From Bacteroidota bacterium (GTDB taxonomy: Bacteria > Bacteroidota > Bacteroidia > SpSt-205 > S141-50), in contig WFXK01000322.1 of assembly GCA_015490695.1 (NCBI GenBank), positions 1 to 11,588 on the forward strand: 11,588 bases of DNA, written 5' to 3'. Under the pieces are notes generated by a model. That model did not search any database. It was given only the letters and a program-made list of their open reading frames with translations, and was not told the origin of the DNA. A program made the position numbers and the translations under genes. This document shows positions 1 through 6,609 of this stretch, one piece after another (positions within the stretch are counted from its first letter, which is position 1; every line of letters begins with the position of its first letter).

Positions 1-900
1 GATTTATACGGACCTATAGGTGTGATGGGCGACCATGTGCACCCTAAGGGGACGTGGATGGCTTCTTATCGTTTCATGTATATGCCTATGCCGTCATTAT
101 TACAAGGTAGCGTTCAGATAACAGACCAAGAAGCGGTGTTACAGCACTATAAAAGTGTTCCTCTTGAAATGGTTATGCAGATGCACATGGTAGGGGCTAT
201 GTTTGCTCCATGGAAGCACATCAATGTGATGGTCATGGTTCCTTATATTTATCATAGAATGGACATGTTAATGCGTAGTGGTGCTTCCATGCAGATGGTT
301 AGTAAGGGATTTGGAGATATGAAAGTGAGTGTTTTATATAGTATTGTAGAAAAGGAGCGCCATTGGTTTAATGGGCAAATCGGTTTTAGTCTACCTACCG
401 GACCTTATACGTTACGTATGGCAAATGGGATGTTGTTTCCTTATCCGATGCAGTTAGGCAGTGGTACTATAGACCCTTTGTTGCGGCTTACTTATAGAGG
501 TTTTTCGTCGCAGTGGAGTTGGGGGATGCAAGGAAGTGGGCTGCTGCGTTTATATAACAATGCTTTACATTATCGTTTAGGGAGTGTTTTGCAGGCGACG
601 GCGTGGTTAGCGCATCGTTGGTGTACATGGCTAAGCGTAAGTGCACGCCTGTCCTTTAACCAACAAACCCGAATTGTGCCTGCACCAGCAAACCAAATAG
701 TGCCTGTAGCATCGCCTTTAGCAGATGCACAGCGCAATAGCGGAAGCCGACGCCTCTATGCAAGCCTTGGTGTGAACCTCCAACCTTTACCTTATTTAAA
801 TATAGGTATAGAAGGGTTCTACCCCCTCTATCAAAGAGTATCGGGTATTCAAATGCGTCAAGGGACTTACGGCACTATAGGTATCCGAACTCTATTCTAA
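1..900 (+). CDS. Met-rich outer-membrane beta-barrel protein, 5' end cut by window edge
   Basis: The frame is open from base 1 (first residues DLYGPIG) to a TAA at 898-900, so about 300 C-terminal residues are present and the signal peptide is missing. The opening PIGVMGDHVHPKG and the later pattern of alternating Met residues (EMVMQMHM, NVMVMV, RMDMLM) match, from memory, a family of putative outer-membrane transporters in Bacteroidota and Proteobacteria often annotated only as 'transporter'. The chain shows alternating amphipathic strands and ends in an aromatic residue (GIRTLF), as outer-membrane barrels do. About 18 Met fall in the first 110 residues and only about five in the rest. The GTG and ATG codons at 22 and 25 are internal, not the start. 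Metal (copper) handling is plausible from the Met/His content but is inference; the substrate is unknown. It is unlinked to the following operon. Confidence 0.72.
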   Translation, partial: DLYGPIGVMGDHVHPKGTWMASYRFMYMPMPSLLQGSVQITDQEAVLQHYKSVPLEMVMQMHMVGAMFAPWKHINVMVMVPYIYHRMDMLMRSGASMQMVSKGFGDMKVSVLYSIVEKERHWFNGQIGFSLPTGPYTLRMANGMLFPYPMQLGSGTIDPLLRLTYRGFSSQWSWGMQGSGLLRLYNNALHYRLGSVLQATAWLAHRWCTWLSVSARLSFNQQTRIVPAPANQIVPVASPLADAQRNSGSRRLYASLGVNLQPLPYLNIGIEGFYPLYQRVSGIQMRQGTYGTIGIRTLF

Positions 901-929
901 TAACTGCAAAACTTCTTTTACTGCTTTAG

Positions 930-960
930 TTGTTCCCCTTAAAGAAGTTAAGGGGAACAA
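930..960 (+). terminator. strong hairpin after the barrel gene, terminator-like without a T-tract
   Basis: TTGTTCCCCTT at 930-940 pairs perfectly with AAGGGGAACAA at 950-960. Two further A-T pairs (941/949, 942/948) give a 13-bp stem with a five-base loop. It begins 30 bases after the stop codon of the barrel gene. The sequence after it (TATTAGAAAT) is not a U-run, so intrinsic termination is uncertain; it could instead protect the mRNA 3' end. Confidence 0.5.
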
Positions 961-970
961 TATTAGAAAT

Positions 971-1132
971 GATATGAGACCCGCTACAGTAGGTGAGTGC
1001 CTATTAATAATACCAGCAATAGTACAAGGGGGGATAGTGTAAGATTATGGTTAAAAGTATAGATGGATAGCATGGTTTTTTACTAACGTTCCTAAGAAAG
1101 CCACAGTCCATTAGTTTGGAGCGGGTATCATT
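971..1132 (+). ncRNA. possible structured RNA or structured leader upstream of rnr
   Basis: This gene-free stretch folds well by eye. Bases 974-985 pair with 1120-1131 in 11 of 12 positions, forming a long-range closing stem (ACCCGCT with AGCGGGT is the core). Inside it, 988-994 pairs with 999-1005 as a small hairpin. The arm 1062-1068 with 1106-1112 encloses a second stem, 1073-1081 with 1095-1103. Several pairs are G-U when read on the + strand and would be A-C on the other, which favours the + strand. No match to RNase P RNA, tmRNA, SRP RNA or tRNA motifs was recognised, and no clear promoter precedes it. It ends 33 bases before the rnr start, so it may be part of that mRNA's leader. Confidence 0.33.
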
Positions 1133-1165
1133 CCTCTAAAAACTTTCCCTATTTTCGCCCCTTCT

Positions 1166-3271
1166 ATGGGTCCTCGGGCTATACGAAAACGTATTCTAAA
1201 AATCCTTCGTAGTAACTATCCCTATCCTTACTATCCCATTACTCAACTTCAACAACATCCCTTATTGCGAAAAATCTCCCATGAACAAATACAAAAACAA
1301 ATTCATAACTTAGTCCAAGCAGGTGAGTTAGAATACAATAAACGCCGAAACGCTGTACGACTAAGACTTTATAACAAAACCTACGAAGCACAATTTATAA
1401 AACCTGCAGATCTCCCTAAGCGCGCTATTGTCTACGTGCCCGAATTAGATAACTTCGTAGAATTAGATTTACAAAACCAACCTGTCGTTTTAGAACCCGA
1501 ACAAAAAATAAAGATTCGGATTGTTCTCCACAATAACAAACGCGTATTAGCGGTTTTAGAAGAGGGTAGTACAAAGGCGGTTCGTTTTGTAGGCAACGTA
1601 GAGCGTCAAGGAGGGCAATGGGTGATTTATCCACAAGGGCAATCGCTTTACATGGATGCCCCTTTTGCTCATCTCCATCCACAAAACAAAAAACGCGTAA
1701 AACAGGGTGATAAAGTACTTGCAAAAGTCGTTCAATGGCATGGGCGTTTCCCAGAAGCTATCATCATAAAACGCCTTGGGAAAGTCGGTGAACATGAAAC
1801 AGAAATCCATGCCATCATAGAAGAGTTTCATTTACCTAAGAAGTTCCCAGAAAAAGTGCTTAAAGAAGCAGAAGCCTTACCTGATGCTATCCCGGAAGAA
1901 GAGTACCAAAAACGAAAAGATTTCCGCGATAGACTTACCTTCACCATAGACCCTGAAGATGCTAAGGATTTTGATGATGCGTTATCCTTCAAGATTTTAG
2001 ACAATGGACTTTACGAAGTAGGTGTCCATATTGCCGATGTCTCCTGGTATGTTGCCATGCAAAGCGCCTTAGATAAGGAAGCGTATAAAAGAGGTACTTC
2101 GGTTTATTTAGTAGACCGAACCATACCCATGCTGCCACCACGTCTTAGTAGCAACCTCTGCTCTTTAGTTCCCCAACAAGACCGATTGACAGTCTCTGTG
2201 GTTTTCCATTTAGATGACTTAGCTCAGGTTCGCTCCGTTTGGATGGGTAGAACCATTATTCACAGCAACTACCGCTTAACTTACGAAGAGGCACAAAAAC
2301 TTTTAGAACAATCTCAACCTTCCGAATTAGGTCAAGCAATAAAATATTTGCATTCTTTAGCGCAACAATTAAGGAAACGGCGTTTAGACGCAGGAAGCAT
2401 CGCTATTGAAGAACCTGAAGTCCGATTTGAGTTAGACCCTCAAGGGAAACCCCTGCGTATCTTTGTAAAAAAACTTTTAGATACTAACCGACTTATTGAA
2501 GACTTTATGTTATTAGCCAATAGAACTGTGGCAAAATTCCTTTCAGAAAAGGGCGGGATGATTTATCGCGTCCATGACTACCCTTATGAAGACCGATTGA
2601 AAACCTTACAATTTTATGCCGCTATCTTGGGTCATCCCTTAGAACTCAATACCAGTGAAAGTTTAGCACTACAATTAAACCGTTTTGTTCAAAACATTAA
2701 AGACCCAACCATTTATGCGATTCTTTCCAAATTGACCTTACGCTCTATGACAAAAGCCGTATATTCTACAACGAATATCGGGCATTTTGGTTTGGGTTTC
2801 CGTTATTATACCCATTTTACCAGCCCTATACGGCGCTATCCCGATTTAGTCGTTCATAGGATTTTAATGCATTTATTGGAGAACAAGCCTGTGCCTTATA
2901 CGTTAGCGCGCTTAGAACGGATTGCAAAACATAGTTCTGAACGGGAACGGGTCGCTATGGAAGCTGAAAGAGCTTCTATCAAATACAAACAAGTGGAATG
3001 GATGGAGCAACATATTGGGGAAGTATTTGAAGGAAGAGTAAGCGGTGTAGCGCCTTGGGGTGTTTATGTAGAGCTTACAAACCTTTACTGCGAAGGGCTT
3101 ATTCATGCATCGCAACTACCCCATCCCCAACGTTATGATGAAAAAAATCAATATTTTTGGGCAGGGAAACTCCTTCTACGTTTAGGGCAAAAGGTAAAAG
3201 TGCGTGTCATCCGCACCGACCTGCGACGTAGACATATAGACTTCCACTTAGAAAAAGTTTTCTATGAGTGA
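1166..3271 (+). CDS. rnr: ribonuclease R (3'-5' exoribonuclease, RNB family)
   Basis: This processive hydrolytic 3'-5' exoribonuclease degrades structured RNA, rRNA fragments and mRNA in the cytoplasm. The 701 residues show the RNase R order: a winged-helix N-terminal domain (about 5-67), OB-fold cold-shock domains (about 70-205), the RNB catalytic domain (about 254-580) and a C-terminal S1 domain (about 616-698). The metal-binding motif IDPEDAKDFDDA spans 261-272, with Asp262, 268, 270 and 271 matching the four catalytic aspartates of RNase II/R. The second signature, FTSPIRRYPD at 551-560, carries the conserved arginines. The protein is shorter than E. coli RNase R (813 residues) and lacks its long Lys-rich tail. 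The ATG at 1166 is the first in frame after a TAG at 1112; no Shine-Dalgarno sequence is visible. It is the first gene of an overlapping operon. Confidence 0.97.
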   Translation: MGPRAIRKRILKILRSNYPYPYYPITQLQQHPLLRKISHEQIQKQIHNLVQAGELEYNKRRNAVRLRLYNKTYEAQFIKPADLPKRAIVYVPELDNFVELDLQNQPVVLEPEQKIKIRIVLHNNKRVLAVLEEGSTKAVRFVGNVERQGGQWVIYPQGQSLYMDAPFAHLHPQNKKRVKQGDKVLAKVVQWHGRFPEAIIIKRLGKVGEHETEIHAIIEEFHLPKKFPEKVLKEAEALPDAIPEEEYQKRKDFRDRLTFTIDPEDAKDFDDALSFKILDNGLYEVGVHIADVSWYVAMQSALDKEAYKRGTSVYLVDRTIPMLPPRLSSNLCSLVPQQDRLTVSVVFHLDDLAQVRSVWMGRTIIHSNYRLTYEEAQKLLEQSQPSELGQAIKYLHSLAQQLRKRRLDAGSIAIEEPEVRFELDPQGKPLRIFVKKLLDTNRLIEDFMLLANRTVAKFLSEKGGMIYRVHDYPYEDRLKTLQFYAAILGHPLELNTSESLALQLNRFVQNIKDPTIYAILSKLTLRSMTKAVYSTTNIGHFGLGFRYYTHFTSPIRRYPDLVVHRILMHLLENKPVPYTLARLERIAKHSSERERVAMEAERASIKYKQVEWMEQHIGEVFEGRVSGVAPWGVYVELTNLYCEGLIHASQLPHPQRYDEKNQYFWAGKLLLRLGQKVKVRVIRTDLRRRHIDFHLEKVFYE

Positions 3272-4217
3272 ATTTGCTCAATACAAAGAAGCCGTAGAGG
3301 ATTTTTTAGAAAGTCTACCATGGAATAGTTGTTTTGATTCGTTGTTTGCGTATGTATTGCAGAATGGGGGGAAGCGCCTTCGTCCTATATTGGTATGCTT
3401 AGGTTATCGGCTTTTTGAAAAAAGTGCACCGTTACCGCTATACAGTGCTGCCGCTATAGAGCTTCTACATAATTTTACTTTAGTTCATGATGATTGGATG
3501 GACAAAGCCCTTTTAAGAAGAGGGAAACTCCCTCTTTATAAACACACCCAACCAGAAATCGCTATTTTAACAGGGGATGCTTTGTTTGCCTTTGCCTATT
3601 GGTACCTTCTACAAGACCCTATCAAAAACGCTAAAGAAGAACGACTAAAAGTCTTCACAGAAGCAGCTATCAAAGTATGCGAAGGGCAATACTGGGACCT
3701 GTATTACATCCATCATCCTCCTAAGGAAAGAGAATATTTGGAAATGATTAAACTAAAAACTGCGGCGTTATTAAAAGCATCGGTGCATATAGGTGCTTTG
3801 GCAGCAAACGCTTCTAAGAAGGTTATAGCGTCGTTAGTACAATGGTGTGAAGCCTTAGGTATCCTTTTTCAATTACAAGATGATTATTTAGACCTTTTTT
3901 CAGATAAAAAGGCTTTTGGTAAAGAGCGTGGCGGGGACATCATAGAAGGGAAACGTACAATTATTTGGTTTACAGCCCAGAAACATCTTCCTGAAAAAGA
4001 ACGTCAAACTTTCCAATACCTCTATGAACGAGCACCCAGAGATGAGGCAGCTATTGAAGAAATCTTTCATTTGCTAAAAAACCATGGAATTGACCGCCAT
4101 ATTATTAAAACGCTTCAGAAAAAAGCCCTTTACTTAGAACAACAACTTAAAAACTTCCCTTTTGATACCGCTCCCTTAAAGACCTTGTTAAACTACTTGA
4201 TAAATCGTCAGCAATGA
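3264..4217 (+). CDS. trans-isoprenyl diphosphate synthase (polyprenyl synthetase family)
   Basis: It condenses isopentenyl diphosphate with an allylic diphosphate to build a longer prenyl chain for quinones, carotenoids or cell-wall carriers. At 317 residues it has normal family length. Visible motifs are GGKRLRP (35-41), the first Asp-rich motif DDWMD (76-80) followed by RRG, GQYWD (141-145), and the second Asp-rich motif DDYLD (206-210) followed by GGDIIEGKRT. The first motif lacks the two-residue insertion of bacterial farnesyl diphosphate synthases. Phe71, five residues before it, is at a position known to limit chain length, so a C15-C20 product is plausible but unproven. The usual RRGxPTxH is replaced here by RRGKLPLYK. 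The start codon lies 8 bases inside rnr, so the two are probably translationally coupled. Confidence 0.92.
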   Translation: MSEFAQYKEAVEDFLESLPWNSCFDSLFAYVLQNGGKRLRPILVCLGYRLFEKSAPLPLYSAAAIELLHNFTLVHDDWMDKALLRRGKLPLYKHTQPEIAILTGDALFAFAYWYLLQDPIKNAKEERLKVFTEAAIKVCEGQYWDLYYIHHPPKEREYLEMIKLKTAALLKASVHIGALAANASKKVIASLVQWCEALGILFQLQDDYLDLFSDKKAFGKERGGDIIEGKRTIIWFTAQKHLPEKERQTFQYLYERAPRDEAAIEEIFHLLKNHGIDRHIIKTLQKKALYLEQQLKNFPFDTAPLKTLLNYLINRQQ

Positions 4218-4840
4218 ATAGCATTTTCTATTCGCTATACGTAACCCCTGTCTCTTCTATTTTGTTTGTTTTAATTCTCGGCATCAGCATAGTGGATTTG
4301 CTTTTTCCTAATTATCAATTAAAGTTTCGTTTAGGCTTCAATCCTTATTTAGTTTGGCACGAACGACAATATTATCGTTTGTTAACCTCTATGTTTGTTC
4401 ATGGGGATTTTTTCCATTTGCTTTTTAATCTGTTTACTTTTTACTTTTTTGCTTTTGTATTAGAGCGGCAGTTTTATCAAAATTCGTGGCATACACTTTT
4501 ATTGGTATTACTTTCTCAAGTGATTAGCCATTTACCAGATTTATTGCGTTATAGTCATCAGCCTCGTTATTGGAGCATAGGGGCTTCGGGCGCTATCATC
4601 GCTATTGTTTTTAGTTTTATTTTGTTTGAACCCACGGCGACCTTGTTAGTGTTTTTTGTTCCCATGCCGGCATGGGTCTTTGCCATCGTGTTTTTAATTT
4701 TTAGTATAATGATGAGTCGTCAAGGCAATGACAACATCAATCACATAGCACATGTTGTAGGCGCATTAACAGGTGTTGTTATTACGTTAATTCTAAAACC
4801 ACAGACTTGGGCGATAATTAAGTTTTACCTTAGTCTTTAA
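4214..4840 (+). CDS. rhomboid-family intramembrane serine protease
   Basis: This polytopic membrane protease cleaves substrates within or next to transmembrane segments; the substrate is unknown. The 208 residues hold about six hydrophobic segments, as in a minimal rhomboid. The catalytic serine is Ser125 in GASGA. The catalytic histidine is most likely His180 in HVVGALTG, which keeps the H-x-x-G-x-x-x-G spacing of E. coli GlpG His254. His68 and Asn72 (HLLFN) match the GlpG oxyanion residues His150 and Asn154, and the preceding YYRLLTSMFVH is the usual loop signature. The start ATG overlaps the stop of the prenyl synthase in an ATGA arrangement. The 3' end overlaps the convergent GNAT gene by 11 bases. 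All key residues are present, so it should be active. Confidence 0.93.
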   Translation: MNSIFYSLYVTPVSSILFVLILGISIVDLLFPNYQLKFRLGFNPYLVWHERQYYRLLTSMFVHGDFFHLLFNLFTFYFFAFVLERQFYQNSWHTLLLVLLSQVISHLPDLLRYSHQPRYWSIGASGAIIAIVFSFILFEPTATLLVFFVPMPAWVFAIVFLIFSIMMSRQGNDNINHIAHVVGALTGVVITLILKPQTWAIIKFYLSL

Positions 4841-4859
4841 GGATTTTTATCATTTTTTT
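4828..4859 (+). terminator. weak intrinsic-terminator-like stem and T-run at the end of the rnr operon
   Basis: CCTTA (4828-4832) and TAAGG (4838-4842) can pair around a five-base loop. They are followed on the + strand by ATTTTTATCATTTTTTTA. The stem is only 5 bp, so the call is tentative. It sits inside the coding overlap of the rhomboid and the convergent GNAT gene, leaving no separate intergenic terminator. Confidence 0.25.
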
Positions 4860-5303
4860 ATGAGGGATTCCGACTTCTAAGAACCAATTAGAAATCGGTT
4901 TATAGCCTAGGCGTTTATAGAAGGGGATGGCGTCTTTTCGGGCATGCAGCAAGATAGTTTTATATTCCATAGATTGGGCGAAGGTTTCAGCAAGCCGCAC
5001 TAAAGCAGTTCCTAATCCTTGTTTTTGAAAAGCAGGGTCTACACATACTTGCCGCATCTTTACTGTAGCTTTGTCTAAGGGTTTAAGGCTAAGGGTTGCG
5101 ATACATCGGTTTTGTAGCCAAAACCCAAGATGCCAATCGTTTTTTTCTTGCATAAGGTCTTGAGGATGGAATTGCAATCCTAAGGGACGGCGTAGGACTT
5201 TTTCTCTTAGTACGACACATTCAAAATAGGCACGGCTGCCAAAAGGCGCCAGCCGAAAAACAACTTCCCTAACCTCTGAATGCACTAATACCGGTGATGT
5301 CAT
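4830..5303 (-). CDS. GNAT-family N-acetyltransferase
   Basis: This is a small cytoplasmic acyltransferase expected to move an acetyl group from acetyl-CoA to an amine of unknown identity. Its 157 residues carry the GNAT core: a beta strand with VCVDPAFQKQGLGTA (86-100), including the QxxGxG pyrophosphate loop at 93-98, then FYKRLGY (128-134). The end, EVGIPHKKM (143-151), resembles the GIPH ending of ElaA-like enzymes. The ATG at 5303 lies 35 bases inside the upstream acyl-CoA dehydrogenase gene, an unusually long overlap. The only ATG further in would delete the conserved N-terminal strand, though a GTG at 5285 is possible. The conserved start of the fold (FRLAPF, from residue 16) fits either choice. 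It is probably co-transcribed with gcdH. Confidence 0.85.
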   Translation of the reverse strand: MTSPVLVHSEVREVVFRLAPFGSRAYFECVVLREKVLRRPLGLQFHPQDLMQEKNDWHLGFWLQNRCIATLSLKPLDKATVKMRQVCVDPAFQKQGLGTALVRLAETFAQSMEYKTILLHARKDAIPFYKRLGYKPISNWFLEVGIPHKKMIKILKD

Positions 5304-6450
5304 AGCCTGTTATTAATAAATGAATTTCATGCGTACCTTCATAAGTGATGACAGATTCTAAATTCATCATGTGGCGCATAATAGGGTAATCGCTAACGAT
5401 TCCCATGGCGCCTAAGATTTGTCTGGCTTCACGGGCAACCCATAAAGCCATAGCAACATTATTGCGTTTTGCCATGGAAATCTGTGCGGGCGTTGCTCGG
5501 TCTTCGTTGCGTAATTGCCCTAAGCGAAAAGCCAACAACTGTGCCTTGGTAATTTCTGTGAGCATTTCTGCTAACTTCTTTTGAATCAATTGGAAAGAAG
5601 CGATAGGCCTATTAAATTGTTTTCGTTCTAAGCTGTATTGTAGTGCTACGTCGTAGCATTCCATTGCTGCGCCGATAGCGCCCCAAGCGATTCCATAACG
5701 GGCGCTGTCTAAGCAGGTTAATGCTGCCCGCAACCCTATGGCTTTGGGTAAAAGGTTTTCTTTAGGAACTTTTACTTCATTAAACACCAGTTCGCCTGTT
5801 GCTGAAGCCCTTAAAGACCACTTGTTTTTGATTTCTGGGGTAGAGAAGCCTTCCATACCTCGTTCTACAATCAATCCGCGGATGGTTCCTTCTTCGTCTT
5901 TCGCCCAGACAATTGCAATATCAGCAAAAGGAGCATTAGAAATCCACATTTTTGTTCCGTTCAAAATCACGTAATCACCTGCATCTTTGATGGTAGACTC
6001 CATACCTGCGGGATTAGAACCATGATTAGGTTCTGTGAGTCCGAAACAACCAATGATTTCTCCTTTGGCTAACCTCGGTAAATATTTTCTTTTTTGTTCT
6101 TCTGAGCCGAACTTGTAAATAGGGTACATTACTAAGGAGCTTTGTACGGAGCACAGCGAGCGCAAACCTGAGTCTACCCGTTCTACTTCTTGCATCATTA
6201 GTCCGTAGGAGATTTGGTCTAATCCTGCTCCGCCGTATTCTTGGGGGATATAGGGTCCGAAAAGCCCTAATTCGGCTAATCCTGGGATTAGGTGCAAGGG
6301 GGTTTCGCCTCGGTGGGCATACTCTTCAATAATAGGTACGGCATGTTCTTCCATCCAGCGCCGTACACTATCCCGAACTAACTTCTGCTCATCAGTCAAT
6401 AGCTCATCTATCCAATAATAATCGGGTGGATTGTACTTTCGCCTTGCCAT
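5269..6450 (-). CDS. gcdH: glutaryl-CoA dehydrogenase (acyl-CoA dehydrogenase family)
   Basis: This FAD enzyme oxidises and decarboxylates glutaryl-CoA to crotonyl-CoA in lysine and tryptophan breakdown. The 393 residues follow human GCDH closely from memory: ERVDSGLRSLCSVQSS (90-105), CFGLTEPNHGS (135-145), SLRASATGE (212-220), ARYGIAWG (250-257) and YEGTHEIH (370-377). Glu371 in YEGT is the catalytic base. Glu90, Arg97 and Ser101 match human Glu87, Arg94 and Ser98, which contact the distal carboxylate of glutaryl-CoA. This separates it from ordinary fatty acyl-CoA dehydrogenases. No mitochondrial-type leader is present. The ATG at 6450 is set directly behind a promoter-like element, and the GNAT gene overlaps its 3' end. 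No electron-transfer flavoprotein gene is in the window. Confidence 0.93.
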   Translation of the reverse strand: MARRKYNPPDYYWIDELLTDEQKLVRDSVRRWMEEHAVPIIEEYAHRGETPLHLIPGLAELGLFGPYIPQEYGGAGLDQISYGLMMQEVERVDSGLRSLCSVQSSLVMYPIYKFGSEEQKRKYLPRLAKGEIIGCFGLTEPNHGSNPAGMESTIKDAGDYVILNGTKMWISNAPFADIAIVWAKDEEGTIRGLIVERGMEGFSTPEIKNKWSLRASATGELVFNEVKVPKENLLPKAIGLRAALTCLDSARYGIAWGAIGAAMECYDVALQYSLERKQFNRPIASFQLIQKKLAEMLTEITKAQLLAFRLGQLRNEDRATPAQISMAKRNNVAMALWVAREARQILGAMGIVSDYPIMRHMMNLESVITYEGTHEIHLLITGYDITGISAFRG

Positions 6451-6452
6451 AC

Positions 6453-6464
6453 CTTTTGCAAAAG
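6453..6464. promoter_or_regulatory. 12-bp perfect palindrome over the gcdH -7 element
   Basis: CTTTTGCAAAAG is a perfect 12-base palindrome. It begins three bases before the gcdH start codon (reading into the gene) and covers most of the -7 box. A protein bound here would block transcription initiation. Part of the symmetry may simply come from the TTTG promoter motif itself, so operator function is inference. Confidence 0.35.
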
Positions 6465-6490
6465 TAGCAGCTCACCATCCTATCGCCAAA
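6459..6490 (-). promoter_or_regulatory. Bacteroidota-type promoter of gcdH
   Basis: On the - strand TTTG (6490-6487) is followed after 20 bases by TACTTTTG (6466-6459). This matches the Bacteroidota primary-sigma consensus of TTTG near -33 and TAnnTTTG near -7. The -7 box ends only eight bases before the gcdH ATG, so the transcript would have almost no leader. This implies either leaderless translation or another promoter further upstream. Confidence 0.55.
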
Positions 6491-6496
6491 CAGAAA

Positions 6497-6522
6497 TTAA
6501 AGTTAAACTTTAAGTAAAGTTT
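6497..6522. promoter_or_regulatory. overlapping palindromes just upstream of the gcdH promoter
   Basis: TTAAAGTT-A-AACTTTAA (6497-6513) is a perfect inverted repeat. It overlaps a second one, AAACTTTA-AG-TAAAGTTT (6505-6522). Together they give three alternating copies of an AAAGTT half-site, ending seven bases upstream of the -33 element on the - strand. This layout suits a dimeric regulator. The stretch is very AT-rich, so chance is possible. The rest of 6523-6609 holds only the sigma-factor gene's 3' flank. Confidence 0.4.
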
Positions 6523-6609
6523 ATTAAATTGCTCTAATACAATAACTTTTGTTGCTTTAAATAAGTTTTCAAGAAGTTTTAGAAAGCAGTTATGAACGAA
6601 GGTGTAAAA

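Noticed and set aside
22..27. GTG/ATG at 22-27 as the start of the barrel gene
   Set aside because: The frame is open upstream to base 1 and the preceding residues YGPIG belong to the conserved motif; the signal peptide must lie outside the window.
1112..1157. Promoter for rnr at TAGTTTGG (1112) or TATTTTCG (1150)
   Set aside because: Each is one mismatch from TAnnTTTG, but neither has a TTG or TTTG element at the right distance.
1425..1831. Two antisense open frames within rnr
   Set aside because: They lie opposite a strongly conserved gene, overlap each other, and show no recognisable domain.
5738..5974. Small + strand open frame opposite gcdH
   Set aside because: It is the reverse of a conserved coding region and has no domain-like features; a shadow frame is sufficient explanation.
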